A stretch of DNA of 64,000 nucleotides from Micromonospora vinacea. GTDB lineage: Bacteria > Actinomycetota > Actinomycetes > Mycobacteriales > Micromonosporaceae. The stretch spans positions 6,262,001-6,326,000 of the forward strand of contig NZ_JADOTY010000001.1 of assembly GCF_015751785.1 (NCBI RefSeq), written 5' to 3'. Below, in pieces: positions 23,460-31,915 of this stretch. The position numbers and the translations under genes are program-made. A model generated the notes under the pieces. The model ran no database searches. It saw nothing but the letters and a program-made list of their open reading frames with translations, and was not told the origin of the DNA. Positions within the stretch are counted from its first letter, which is position 1. Every line of letters begins with the position of its first letter.

Positions 23460-24298
23460 CAGGCGTCCCGGAGCGTGTTGCGCTGCCGGCCGAGGCCGTC
23501 GATCTCGACCTCCATCACGTCGCCGACGGCCAGGTACGGGAACCGGCCGGAGAGCGCCACCCCCTGCGGGGTGCCGGTGTTGATGACGTCGCCCGGGTCC
23601 AGGACCGTGTACTGGGACAGGTGCCAGATCAGGTACGCCACGTCGAAGATCATGTCTTTGGTGCTGGAGTCCTGGCGGGGCTCGCCGTTGACCCAGGAGC
23701 GCAGCCGCAGTGCCTGCGGGTCGCCGATCTCGTCGGCGGTGACCAGCCACGGGCCGAGCGGTTGGAACGTCTCGCAGGACTTGCCCTTCGACCACTGGCC
23801 GCCGGAGACCGCGAGTTGGAAGTCCCGTTCGGAGACGTCGTTGGACAGCACGTACCCGGCGATGTGCCCGAGGGCGTCGGCCGGTGAGGCGAGGTAGCGG
23901 GCCGTCCGGCCGATCACCACCGCCAACTCCACCTCCCAGTCGGTCTTCGTCGATCCGCGCGGGATCAGGACCTCGTCGTACGGGCCGATGACGGTGTTGG
24001 GCGCCTTGTAGAAGATGATCGGATCGGTCGGTGGCGCCGCGCCCGACTCGGCGGCGTGCGCCGCGTAGTTCTGCCCCACGCAGAGCACCACGCCGGGCCG
24101 GGCGATCGGTGCGCCGACCCGCTGACCGGTGACGTCGATCTCGGGCAGGTCGGTGGCCTCGCGGACCCGCCGGACGCCGTCGCCGGCGAGGAACTCGCCG
24201 TCGATGTCGGCGGTGAGCGGCGAGAGGTCGAAGTGCCGCCCATCGACGTACAGAACGGGACGTTCCCGCCCCACGGGCCCGACACGCATGAGTCTCAC
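23459..24298 (-). CDS. FAH-family hydrolase, probable 2,4-diketo-3-deoxy-L-fuconate hydrolase
   Basis: A 279-residue fumarylacetoacetate-hydrolase-fold enzyme. The metal site is in TDWEVELAVVIGR and YVLSNDVSERDFQ, and the substrate loop in CVGQNYAAHAAE and GQWSKGKSCETFQPLGPWLV; NTGTPQGVA is the usual C-terminal mark. In the non-phosphorylating fucose route this family splits 2,4-diketo-3-deoxy-L-fuconate into pyruvate and L-lactate, which agrees with the lactate-oxidising lutABC genes in the same locus. GTG 24298 has GGAGG seven bases upstream and overlaps the lactonase stop by four bases. Confidence 0.8.
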   Translation of the reverse strand: MRLMRVGPVGRERPVLYVDGRHFDLSPLTADIDGEFLAGDGVRRVREATDLPEIDVTGQRVGAPIARPGVVLCVGQNYAAHAAESGAAPPTDPIIFYKAPNTVIGPYDEVLIPRGSTKTDWEVELAVVIGRTARYLASPADALGHIAGYVLSNDVSERDFQLAVSGGQWSKGKSCETFQPLGPWLVTADEIGDPQALRLRSWVNGEPRQDSSTKDMIFDVAYLIWHLSQYTVLDPGDVINTGTPQGVALSGRFPYLAVGDVMEVEIDGLGRQRNTLRDA

Positions 24299-25137
24299 GA
24301 ACCAACCTCCAGTGCATAGGTACGAATTGCCGTGCCGGCCAGGACGTCTGCCCGCTCGGTGGCCGACAGCTCCCCCAGGCTGGCGTCGATCGCCGTCCAC
24401 GCCTCGGCGTACGAGGCGACGAGGTCGCAGACGGGCCAGTCCGAGCCGGCCATCAGCCGGTGCGGTCCGAACAGCTCCAGCGCGATGTCGACGTACGGCC
24501 GGATGTCGGCCACCCGCCACCCGGGGCCGGCCTCGGTGAGCAGCCCGGAGAGCTTCGCGACGACGTTGTCGCAGCCGGCCAGGTCGCGTACCGCCGTGCG
24601 CCACTCGGCGAGGCCGGCGGCGGCGATCCTCGGCTTGCCCAGGTGGTCGAGGACGAAGGTGGTGCCCGGCGTGGCCCGCGCGGCCTCGGCGCAGCCGGTC
24701 AGCTGTCCGACGTGGACGACCAGGTCGAAGGTGAGGCCGGCGGCCCCGATCGCCGCGAGGGCGGCACGGACGTCGGAGCGGGCCAGGTGCCCGGGGTCGG
24801 CGACGCCCTGCACCTGGTCGCGGAGCCCGACCAGCTTCGTCGCGCCGGGCAGCTCGCGGTAGCCGGCGAGGGTGGCGGCGATCGCCGGGTCGGTGAGCGA
24901 CGTCCAGCCGACCACGCCGGCGATCCGGGGCGTGATCGCGGCGTTTGCCAGGAACTCGGCGGTCTCCTCGGCGTCGCAGCGGCCCGCCTCGACCAGCACG
25001 GTGGCTGTCACCCCGGCCTCGTTCAGCTGGGGTACGAGGTCGGCGATGGTGTAGTCGCGCCGGATCGCCTCCAGACCCGGTGCGGCCAGCCACTGGTAGT
25101 CGGCGGTCCACAGGTGGTGGTGCGCGTCGATGATCAC
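24295..25137 (-). CDS. Amidohydrolase family L-fuconolactonase
   Basis: A 280-residue TIM-barrel metal-dependent hydrolase of the amidohydrolase_2 type. The metal-binding IIDAHHHLW opens the protein; later come VLDHLGKP and the metal-ligand AGSDWPVCDL. Relatives hydrolyse L-fucono-1,5-lactone or other sugar lactones to the acid. Here it stands between the aldose dehydrogenase and the fuconate dehydratase, exactly where the pathway needs it. The start is GTG 25137 (VIIDAHHH), overlapping the stop of the aldo/keto reductase by four bases. Confidence 0.82.
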   Translation of the reverse strand: MIIDAHHHLWTADYQWLAAPGLEAIRRDYTIADLVPQLNEAGVTATVLVEAGRCDAEETAEFLANAAITPRIAGVVGWTSLTDPAIAATLAGYRELPGATKLVGLRDQVQGVADPGHLARSDVRAALAAIGAAGLTFDLVVHVGQLTGCAEAARATPGTTFVLDHLGKPRIAAAGLAEWRTAVRDLAGCDNVVAKLSGLLTEAGPGWRVADIRPYVDIALELFGPHRLMAGSDWPVCDLVASYAEAWTAIDASLGELSATERADVLAGTAIRTYALEVGS

Positions 25138-26111
25138 GGCGTCGGCACCTCGCTCGGCAGCAGACCCTCGGCCTTGAGATCGGCCCAGAGGGCGCCGGGC
25201 ACGTCCCACTCGAACATCGCCACGTTGTCGGCGATCTGCTCCGGGTCCCGGGCGCCGACCACCACGCTGGCGACGGCCGGGTGCCCGAGCGGAAACTGGA
25301 TCGCCGCGGCCCGCAGTGGCACGCCGTGCCGCTCGCACACCGACCGGATCGCGGTGGCCCGGTCGAGCAGCCCCTGCGCGGCCGGGGCGTAGTCGTAGTG
25401 GGCGCCCGGTGTCGGGTCGGCAAGCAGGCCCGAGTTGTAGACGCCGGCGGCGATGATCGCGATCCCCTTCGCATGAGCCAGCGGCAGCAGCTCGTGGAGG
25501 CCGGACTGGTCGAGCAGCGTGTACCGGCCGGCGAGCATGAAGCAGTCGAAGTCGCCCGCGTGGGCCAGCTCGACCAGCGCCGGGGCCTGGTTCATCCCGG
25601 CGCTGACCGCGCCGATCTCGCCGGCCTCCCGCAACTGGGCCAACGCCGGGTACGCCCCGGCGACCGCCTCGGCGAGGTGGTCGTCGGGGTCGTGGATGTG
25701 CGCGATGTCGATCCGGTCCAGCCCCAACCGGGCCAGGCTCTCCGTGTGGGAACGACGTACTCCGGAGGCGGAGAAGTCGAACTGCGGCGTGAGGTCGGCC
25801 GGCTCGGCCCAGAACTCCTGCCGGTCACCACCGTCGGGGACGAGCAGCCGGCCCACCTTGGTGGAGAGGGTGAACGCGTCGCGCGGCTTGTCGGCGAGGA
25901 CCGCCCCGGCGCGCCGCTCGGAGAGGCCGCAGCCGTAGAGCGGGGCAGTGTCGAAATATCGGAGCCCGAGATCCCAGGCCGCCTCGACGGTGGCGTGGGC
26001 CACCTCGTCACCAACGGCGTCGAACATTCCACCGATCGGGGCGAGCCCCAGCCCGAGCCGGGTCACCGCCACGTCGGTACGCCCCAGGGTCACTGGTTCG
26101 GTGGCCTTCAC
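25134..26111 (-). CDS. Aldo/keto reductase, L-fucose (D-threo-aldose) 1-dehydrogenase
   Basis: A 325-residue aldo/keto reductase barrel with the catalytic tetrad Asp54 and Tyr59 (RYFDTAPLYGCG), Lys85 (STKVGR) and His140 (IAHIHDPDD). The FDTAPLYGCGLSERRAG stretch and the segment QEFWAEPADLTPQFDFSASG are typical of D-threo-aldose/L-fucose dehydrogenases, which oxidise L-fucose or D-arabinose to the lactone with NAD(P)+. It is the first enzyme of the route encoded by the four genes after it. ATG 26111 overlaps the stop of the transporter ATPase by four bases. Confidence 0.85.
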   Translation of the reverse strand: MKATEPVTLGRTDVAVTRLGLGLAPIGGMFDAVGDEVAHATVEAAWDLGLRYFDTAPLYGCGLSERRAGAVLADKPRDAFTLSTKVGRLLVPDGGDRQEFWAEPADLTPQFDFSASGVRRSHTESLARLGLDRIDIAHIHDPDDHLAEAVAGAYPALAQLREAGEIGAVSAGMNQAPALVELAHAGDFDCFMLAGRYTLLDQSGLHELLPLAHAKGIAIIAAGVYNSGLLADPTPGAHYDYAPAAQGLLDRATAIRSVCERHGVPLRAAAIQFPLGHPAVASVVVGARDPEQIADNVAMFEWDVPGALWADLKAEGLLPSEVPTP

Positions 26112-27640
26112 GCGACGACCCCCTGCCCGTCATGGATGAACCGGATCACCGACTGACTCATCCGGTCGTAGTCGTGGTCGTTGTCCAGTTCACCAACAAT
26201 GGCGAACTCCCGCATCACCGCGATCCGGTCGGCGAGGGTGACCATCTCCGGCAGGTCCGACGAGATCAGCAGGATGGCCATTCCGCGCGCGGCCAGGCCG
26301 GCGATCAACTCGTGGAAGGCGGCTTTGGTGCGCACGTCGATGCCGACGGTGGGCTCGTCGATGATGAGCACGTCGCAGTCGGCCGCCAGCCACTTGGCCA
26401 GGCTGACCTTCTGCTGGTTGCCGCCGGAGAGCTGACCGGCGTGCTGGTCGGGCGAGGCGAGTCGGATGCCCAGCCGATCGGCGTACTCGTCGACCAGCAG
26501 CCGCTCGGAGCGGTCGCGGACCAGTCCCAGCCGGGCCAACTTGCGCCACACCGTCACCGCCGTGTTGCGGGCCACGGTCTGGTCGAGGAAGAGGCCCTCC
26601 TCCTTGCGGTTCTCGGTGACGTAGCCGATCCGGTACCGGTGCAGGGCATCGCCCACGTCCCGGATCTGAGCCGGACGGCCGTGTACCCGCACCTCCCCCG
26701 CGGTGATCCGGTCGAGACCGAGCAGCGCCTTGGCCAGCTCGCTGCGGCCCGCACCGACCAACCCGTACAGGCCGACGATCTCACCGGGGCGGACGGCGAG
26801 GCTGACGTCGTGGTGGCCGGCGGTGGTGGCGACGGCATCGAGGGCCAGCGCCGGTTCGACGTCCGCCGCGACGGTCCGGGCGGCGAGGTGCACCTGCTGG
26901 TACGCCCGGCCGACCATCAGGTCGACGATCTCCTCGCGGGTGTGGTCGGCGAGGGGTTCCGCCTCGGCGACGCTGCGCCCGTCGCGCAGCACTGTCACCG
27001 TGTCGGCGACCGCGAAGACCTCCTCCAGCTTGTGGCTGACCAGCACGGTGGCATGACCCCGCTCGGACAGCCGACGCACGATGCCGTAGAGCCGGTCGGC
27101 CTCGTCGTTGGTCAGCGACGCGGTCGGTTCGTCGAGCAGCAGCACTGTCGAGTCCGCCGACAACGCCTTGGCGATCTCCACCAGTTGCAGCTGGGCCACC
27201 GACAGCCGCGACACCGGCAGGTCGGGGTCCAGGTCAAGGTCGAGCAGGTCGAGGCAACGACGGGCCTCGGTACGCAGCGCCGCCCGGTCGAGCAGGCCGG
27301 CGCGGCGGGGCAGGTGTTGCAGGCAGATGTTCTCGGCGACGCTGAACGCCGGGATCAGGTTCCGCTCCTGGTGCACGACACCGATGCCGGCCCGCTGGGC
27401 GTCCTGCGGGTTGCCCAGCTGCACCGCGCGCAGCTCGCCGTCGGGCCCGGGCAGCCGCAACTGCCCACCGTCCGGTCGGTACACCCCGGTCAGGATCTTG
27501 ATCAGGGTGCTCTTGCCGGCGCCGTTCTCGCCGAGCAGCGCGTGCACGCTGCCGGCGGTCAGGGTCAGCGTCGCCTCGTCCAGGGCGCGTACTCCTGGGA
27601 ACGTCTTGACCAGTTTCTCGGCGGACAGCACGACGCTCAT
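26108..27640 (-). CDS. Sugar ABC importer ATPase, double-domain (RbsA/RhaT-like)
   Basis: A 510-residue protein of two fused ATPase domains, as in CUT2 monosaccharide importers. Domain one has Walker A GENGAGKST (37-45), signature LSVAQ and Walker B VLLLDEPTAS. Domain two has the relaxed Walker A GLVGAGRSE, signature LSGGNQQK and Walker B VLIIDEPTVGID; this asymmetry is normal for RbsA-type proteins. ATG 27640 has GGAGG six bases upstream and overlaps the permease stop by four bases. It powers import by the two permeases and the binding protein of the same operon; L-fucose is the likely cargo by context. Confidence 0.9.
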   Translation of the reverse strand: MSVVLSAEKLVKTFPGVRALDEATLTLTAGSVHALLGENGAGKSTLIKILTGVYRPDGGQLRLPGPDGELRAVQLGNPQDAQRAGIGVVHQERNLIPAFSVAENICLQHLPRRAGLLDRAALRTEARRCLDLLDLDLDPDLPVSRLSVAQLQLVEIAKALSADSTVLLLDEPTASLTNDEADRLYGIVRRLSERGHATVLVSHKLEEVFAVADTVTVLRDGRSVAEAEPLADHTREEIVDLMVGRAYQQVHLAARTVAADVEPALALDAVATTAGHHDVSLAVRPGEIVGLYGLVGAGRSELAKALLGLDRITAGEVRVHGRPAQIRDVGDALHRYRIGYVTENRKEEGLFLDQTVARNTAVTVWRKLARLGLVRDRSERLLVDEYADRLGIRLASPDQHAGQLSGGNQQKVSLAKWLAADCDVLIIDEPTVGIDVRTKAAFHELIAGLAARGMAILLISSDLPEMVTLADRIAVMREFAIVGELDNDHDYDRMSQSVIRFIHDGQGVVA

Positions 27641-28587
27641 CGTGGACCTCCGGAGAGCTTGTCGCGGAACTGACCGAGCAGCACCGCGCCGAGGACGACC
27701 GCGCCGATGATGAGGTCCACCCACCGTCGGTTGATGTCGAACTGCGACTGGCTGACGTCGACCAGCCGAACGAGGAAGGCGGCGAGCACCGTGCCGGTCA
27801 CGCTGATCATGCCGCCGGCCAGGGCCACCCCGCCGATGATCGGCGCGGCGAAGCTGGGCAGCAGCAGGTCGTCGCCGATCGAGGCGTTCACCGAGCCGAA
27901 GGCGGCCACCACGATCACCGCGGCGAAGCCGGCCAGCAGCCCCGACAGGGTGTGGGCCAGCACCAGCGCCCGGTCGTTGGAGATGCCCGACAGCCGGGCG
28001 GCGAACGGGTTGCCGCCGGAGGCGAGCAGGTGCCGTCCGGGCACTGTGCGTCGGAAGAAGAGGGCGACCGCGACGGCGACCGCGACCGCCAGCAGGAAGA
28101 CCACTGGTACGCCGGCCACTGACGCCTGCCCGAACTCGCGCAGGCCGGGCGAGTAGCCCTGATAGGTGCCGGTGCCGTTCACCCCGTACCGCAGCCCTTC
28201 GAGGATCGTCATGGTGGCGAGGGTGACGATGAACCCGTTGATCCGGGTGAAGATCACCAACAGGCCGTTGACCAGTCCGACGACGGCGCCGAGGGCCAGC
28301 GCGGCGAGCACCGCGACCGGGGCGGGCAGCCCGGCGTCGACCATCAGCCAGCCCGAGGCCACCGCACAGAAGCCGGTGAGCACGCCCACCGAGAGGTTCA
28401 TCTGACCGACGGCGAGCACCACCATCTGGGCCAGGCCGATGACGATCGGCAGGGCGAGGAAACGCAGGAAGGCGTCCAGGGTGCCGGCGGTGAGCAGGTT
28501 GAAGTCGGTGGCGACAGCGAGTGCCGCGAACCCGAGCGCCGCGATCACCGCGAGGGTGAACTCGTTGGTCCGGATCACGCTCCTCAT
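27637..28587 (-). CDS. CUT2 sugar ABC permease 1
   Basis: A 316-residue RbsC-like permease with about eight to ten membrane segments. The family loop GGNPFAARLSGISNDRALVLAHTLSG and the end segment IIGGVALAGGMISVTGTVLA are recognisable. It overlaps both neighbouring genes by ATGA. With permease 2 it would form a heterodimeric channel, as in rhamnose (RhaP/RhaQ) and autoinducer-2 importers; ribose-type systems use a single permease. Confidence 0.88.
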   Translation of the reverse strand: MRSVIRTNEFTLAVIAALGFAALAVATDFNLLTAGTLDAFLRFLALPIVIGLAQMVVLAVGQMNLSVGVLTGFCAVASGWLMVDAGLPAPVAVLAALALGAVVGLVNGLLVIFTRINGFIVTLATMTILEGLRYGVNGTGTYQGYSPGLREFGQASVAGVPVVFLLAVAVAVAVALFFRRTVPGRHLLASGGNPFAARLSGISNDRALVLAHTLSGLLAGFAAVIVVAAFGSVNASIGDDLLLPSFAAPIIGGVALAGGMISVTGTVLAAFLVRLVDVSQSQFDINRRWVDLIIGAVVLGAVLLGQFRDKLSGGPR

Positions 28588-29657
28588 GATGATGACACCG
28601 CCCTTCGCTCGGCGAGCACGGCCCGTAGCCGGTCCAGCGACAGCGCCGCGAGCAGCACGAGTCCGATGTAGAGCTTCAGCTCCTCCAGGGAGAACTGGAG
28701 CAGGTTGAGGCCCTTGTAGATGACCTGGGTGAGGGTCGCGCCGAGCGCGGTGCCGAGGACGCTGACCGCACCACCGGCGAGCAGCGTCCCACCGAGCACC
28801 GGGGCCAGGAACGACGGCAGCAGGAACGACTCCCCGATGTTGGCGGAGAAGGCGCCGTTGTTGGCGGCGAGCAGGAACCCGGCCAGTGCGGCGAGCAGCC
28901 CGCTCAACGCGTGCGCGGCGACGACCCGGCGGTGCGTGGGGATGCCGGACAGCTCGGCGGCGACCGTGTTGGAGCCGGTCATCAGGATCTCCCGGCCCAG
29001 CCGGGCGTGCCGGAACAGCAACCCGACACCGAGCGCCGCGGCGACCGCGATCGGCACGACCAGCGGGATCCGGGGCCCGCAGACCTCACCCATGCAGTAG
29101 TCGGCGAAGGTGTCGAAGCGCAGGGCGGACAGCCCACTCGGCTGCACCGCGAACGACACCCCGCCGGTCGCCCAGGTGTAGAGGATCGTGACCAGGCCCA
29201 GCAGCCCGAAGTCGAGCGCGAGGGTGACCACGAAGGAGTTCACACCGGTCTTGGCGATGAGCAGGCCGGCGAGCGCGCCGATGCCCGCCCCGACGGCGAG
29301 ACCCACGAGCAGTCCGACCAGCAGTGGGACGCCGAGCCGGTCGTACGCCAGGCCCATCGCGAAGGTGGACAGCGCGGCCATCCGGCCCACTGCCATGTTC
29401 ATGTGCCCGAGCGAGAGCACGGCGAGCTGGGCGAGACCGACCACGACGTACACGCTGATGTCGGCCTGTAGCGGTGCCAGGGTGAGGCGGGGGTCGAGGA
29501 ACGCGGGGGTGAGCGACGAGAAGAGGACGACCAGCACGGCGATGACGATGAGCAGCCCGAGCCGGGGGTTCGCCCAGACCGGCAGGGCCCTGGCCGGCGG
29601 CCTTGGCTCCGCGGCCGGAGGCACCGCCGGCGCCTCCGGCGCTGTTTCCGTCTTCAC
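28584..29657 (-). CDS. CUT2 sugar ABC permease 2
   Basis: A 357-residue permease paralogous to permease 1. It has a proline- and alanine-rich cytoplasmic N-terminus of about 30 residues, then membrane segments beginning LGLLIVIAVLVVLFSS. The conserved MTGSNTVAAELSGIPTHRRVVAAH loop and PVLGGTLLAGGAVSVLG match the RbsC family. GTG 29657 is chosen from GGAGGG upstream and overlaps the preceding stop by GTGA. A segment ADYCMGEVCGPRIP with two cysteines lies in an extracellular loop and is not usual for the family. Confidence 0.85.
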   Translation of the reverse strand: MKTETAPEAPAVPPAAEPRPPARALPVWANPRLGLLIVIAVLVVLFSSLTPAFLDPRLTLAPLQADISVYVVVGLAQLAVLSLGHMNMAVGRMAALSTFAMGLAYDRLGVPLLVGLLVGLAVGAGIGALAGLLIAKTGVNSFVVTLALDFGLLGLVTILYTWATGGVSFAVQPSGLSALRFDTFADYCMGEVCGPRIPLVVPIAVAAALGVGLLFRHARLGREILMTGSNTVAAELSGIPTHRRVVAAHALSGLLAALAGFLLAANNGAFSANIGESFLLPSFLAPVLGGTLLAGGAVSVLGTALGATLTQVIYKGLNLLQFSLEELKLYIGLVLLAALSLDRLRAVLAERRAVSSS

Positions 29658-30742
29658 GCCACCCTCCTGTCCTCGATCGCGTCGCGGTCCCAGTCGATGC
29701 CGAGGCCCGGCTCGGCGGGGGCGAGCGCGTGGCCGTCGACGATCGCGATCTCGGTCCGGGTGATCGCGCGCAGTTGCGGGATGTGCTCGACGTAGCGGCT
29801 GTTCGGCACGGCCGCGCAGAGGCTCACGTGCAGTTCCATCAGGAAGTGCGGGCAGACCACCACGTTGCACGCCTCGGCCAGGTGGGCCACCTTCAGCCAC
29901 GGGGTGATGCCACCGATGCGCGCGACGTCGACCTGGACGACGCCGGCCGCCTGCCGGCGTAGGTACTCGGCGAACTGGCCGATCGAGTACATCGACTCCC
30001 CCACCGCCACCGGGATGCTCGTGGCGCGGGCCAGCAGCTCGTGCCCGGCGACGTCATCGGCGGGCAGCGGCTCCTCGAACCAGGCGAGCTGGTGCGGTTC
30101 GAGCAGCCGGGCCCGGCGGATCGCCTCGGCGGCGGTCAGCGACTGATTGGCGTCGACCATCACGTCGAAGTCGTCGCCGAGGGCCGCCCGGACCGCGCCG
30201 ATGCGAGCGGCGTCCTCGGCCGGGTTGGGCTTGCCGACCTTCAGCTTGACGCCGGGCCAGCCGGCCGCCTGGGACGCCTTCGCGCCGGCGACCAGCTCGT
30301 CCTCGGTGAGGTGCAGCCAGCCACCCTCGGTGTCGTACAACGGGATGCGGTCCTTCGCGCCGCCGGCGAGCACCCACAGCGGCAGGCCGGCGGCACGGGC
30401 GCGCAGGTCCCACAGCGCGGTGTCGATCGCGGCGAGCGCCAACGAGGTGATGGCTCCGACCGCTGTGGCGCGGGTGGCGGCGTGCAGGTCCCTCCAGACC
30501 GCCTCCACCCGGGCGGCATCTCGGCCGACCAGGTGCGGCAGCAGGTAGTCGCGCAGCAGTGCGAGCACCGCCGTGCCGCCGGTCCCGATCGTGTACGCGT
30601 ACCCCGTGCCGTGCCCGCCGTCGGCCGTGCGCACCTCGACGAAGAGCGTCTCCTGCTTGAGGAACGCCTGTACCGCGTCGGTGCGGACGGTCTCGACGGG
30701 AATGTCGACGAGGTACGCCTCGGCCCTGGTGATGGTCGACAT
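29654..30742 (-). CDS. Enolase-superfamily acid-sugar dehydratase or epimerase, substrate unknown
   Basis: A 362-residue mandelate racemase/muconate-lactonizing-like enzyme. Lys166 and Lys168 (VKLKVG), Asp197 (DANQS), Glu223 (WFEEP), Glu249 (VGESMYS) and His299 (VCPHFLME) build a complete KxK/His-type active site, so it should act as an enzyme. It lacks the N-terminal insert of fuconate dehydratases, so it is not a second copy of that enzyme. Being second in the operon, right after the binding protein, it likely works on a related sugar acid such as D-arabinonate, L-galactonate or a lactone epimer (inference). ATG 30742 shares one base with the upstream stop. Confidence 0.75.
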   Translation of the reverse strand: MSTITRAEAYLVDIPVETVRTDAVQAFLKQETLFVEVRTADGGHGTGYAYTIGTGGTAVLALLRDYLLPHLVGRDAARVEAVWRDLHAATRATAVGAITSLALAAIDTALWDLRARAAGLPLWVLAGGAKDRIPLYDTEGGWLHLTEDELVAGAKASQAAGWPGVKLKVGKPNPAEDAARIGAVRAALGDDFDVMVDANQSLTAAEAIRRARLLEPHQLAWFEEPLPADDVAGHELLARATSIPVAVGESMYSIGQFAEYLRRQAAGVVQVDVARIGGITPWLKVAHLAEACNVVVCPHFLMELHVSLCAAVPNSRYVEHIPQLRAITRTEIAIVDGHALAPAEPGLGIDWDRDAIEDRRVA

Positions 30743-31791
30743 CAGCTGCACTTGAGCAGGTCGCCGTCGAACTTCTTCCGCAGCGCCTCGGTGGCGGAGG
30801 TGCGGTCGGCCTCGTAGCCGTCCAGGTTGTCAGTGGTCACCACGAACGAGCCCGAGTCGATTGTCACTCCGGGTTCGGCCATGGTGCAGCCGCCGCTGAG
30901 CTTCATCAGGGCGTACGAGCCGACCTGGGCCTGACCGACCGGGTTCTGCAGGACGGTGGCGGCCACCGAGCCGCCGCGCAGCCCGTCGAGGACCGTCGGG
31001 TCGTCGTCGATGGCGATGACCTTGATGGGCAGCTTCGACTGGCGGACGCCCTCGGCCGAGGCGACCGCCGGGTTGTAGGCGGTGTTCACGATCGCCTGGA
31101 TCTGGCGGCCCTTCGCGGCGAGGAGGTCGGCCACTGCCCTCTGCGCGCTCTGCAGATCCTTGTCGATGTCGGTGACGCTCTGGAGCAGTGTTACCTTGCC
31201 ACCGGTTTCGGCGACCGCCTTCTCCACGCCCGCGATCCGGCGCTGGGTGTTGGAGTCGACCTTGTTCCCGGTCAGGTGCACCAGGTTGCCCTGACCGCCC
31301 ATCGCGTCGATGGCGGCCTTGGCGCCCTTGTAGGCGGCGACCTCCACGTCCGTGGAGAGGCAGAAGTCGGCCTTGTTGGCCCCGGCCGGGCAGGAGGCCA
31401 GCGAGCCGACGGGGAAGCCCTGCCGCTTGAGGTCCTCGAAGGTGGAGTTGATGTTGTCCGGTGAGACGCCGAAGACGCCGAAGGCGTTGTAGCCCTGCGC
31501 TGCCAGGGACTTGAGCACGTCGTTCTGCTTGGTCTGGTCCCAGCCCGCGGTCTCGTTGAAGGTGACGTCGCCGAGAGCCAGCTCCGTCTTGGCCTTGGCC
31601 CCGGCGTCCTTCCAGGGCTGGAAGTACGGGTGCGAGCCGCCGGGCACGAGCGCGACCTTGACCTGCGCCGGTTCCCGGCCACCGGCTTCGGCGTCGGCGG
31701 TGTCGCTCTTCTTCGTGCAGGCCACAGTGGTCGTGGCGAGGGCCACGACGGTCAGGCCGGAGCCGATTCGGGACAGCATTCTGCGCGACAT
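30742..31791 (-). CDS. CUT2 periplasmic sugar-binding lipoprotein
   Basis: A 349-residue substrate-binding protein. The signal SGLTVVALATTTVACTKK has a lipobox ending at the cysteine near residue 25. The mature part is a periplasmic-binding-protein type I fold: VKVALVPGGSHPYFQPW at the start, YNAFGVFGVSPDNINSTFED, a helix KVDSNTQRRIAGVEKAV, and VIAIDDDPTVLDGLRGG. This resembles the rhamnose/ribose-binding group. ATG 31791 follows GAGGAG by seven bases. It is the first gene of the ten-gene operon and divergent from the GntR gene by 124 bases. Confidence 0.87.
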   Translation of the reverse strand: MSRRMLSRIGSGLTVVALATTTVACTKKSDTADAEAGGREPAQVKVALVPGGSHPYFQPWKDAGAKAKTELALGDVTFNETAGWDQTKQNDVLKSLAAQGYNAFGVFGVSPDNINSTFEDLKRQGFPVGSLASCPAGANKADFCLSTDVEVAAYKGAKAAIDAMGGQGNLVHLTGNKVDSNTQRRIAGVEKAVAETGGKVTLLQSVTDIDKDLQSAQRAVADLLAAKGRQIQAIVNTAYNPAVASAEGVRQSKLPIKVIAIDDDPTVLDGLRGGSVAATVLQNPVGQAQVGSYALMKLSGGCTMAEPGVTIDSGSFVVTTDNLDGYEADRTSATEALRKKFDGDLLKCS

Positions 31792-31842
31792 GTTCGTCTC
31801 CTCGGGGGTGGTGGTGGCGAGACGGTGGCGGAGGAACCTATT

Positions 31843-31852
31843 TCCTATAGGA
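31843..31852. promoter_or_regulatory. Operator candidate between fucose operon and GntR gene
   Basis: TCCTATAGGA is a perfect ten-base palindrome embedded in AACCTATTTCCTATAGGATG, where a second half-site CCTAT lies nearby. The tract is much richer in A and T than its surroundings. It is 51 bases upstream of the binding-protein start and 63 bases upstream of the GntR start, a good position for one repressor to control both directions. Confidence 0.5.
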
Positions 31853-31915
31853 TGTTGCTTTGCTAGTGTGTACTCGCTCACACCGGCACAGTCAAGGGGT
31901 TGCTGAGGAGACGAG

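Noticed and set aside
23460..24317. Upstream extension of L-fuconate dehydratase to a 720-residue protein
   Set aside because: The extension is the wrong frame of the FAH hydrolase; the enzyme's natural N-terminus begins at ATG 23459.
26108..27640. Loss of function in the second ATPase domain (Walker A GLVGAGRSE)
   Set aside because: This relaxed motif is normal for the second domain of RbsA-type importers, so it is not decay.
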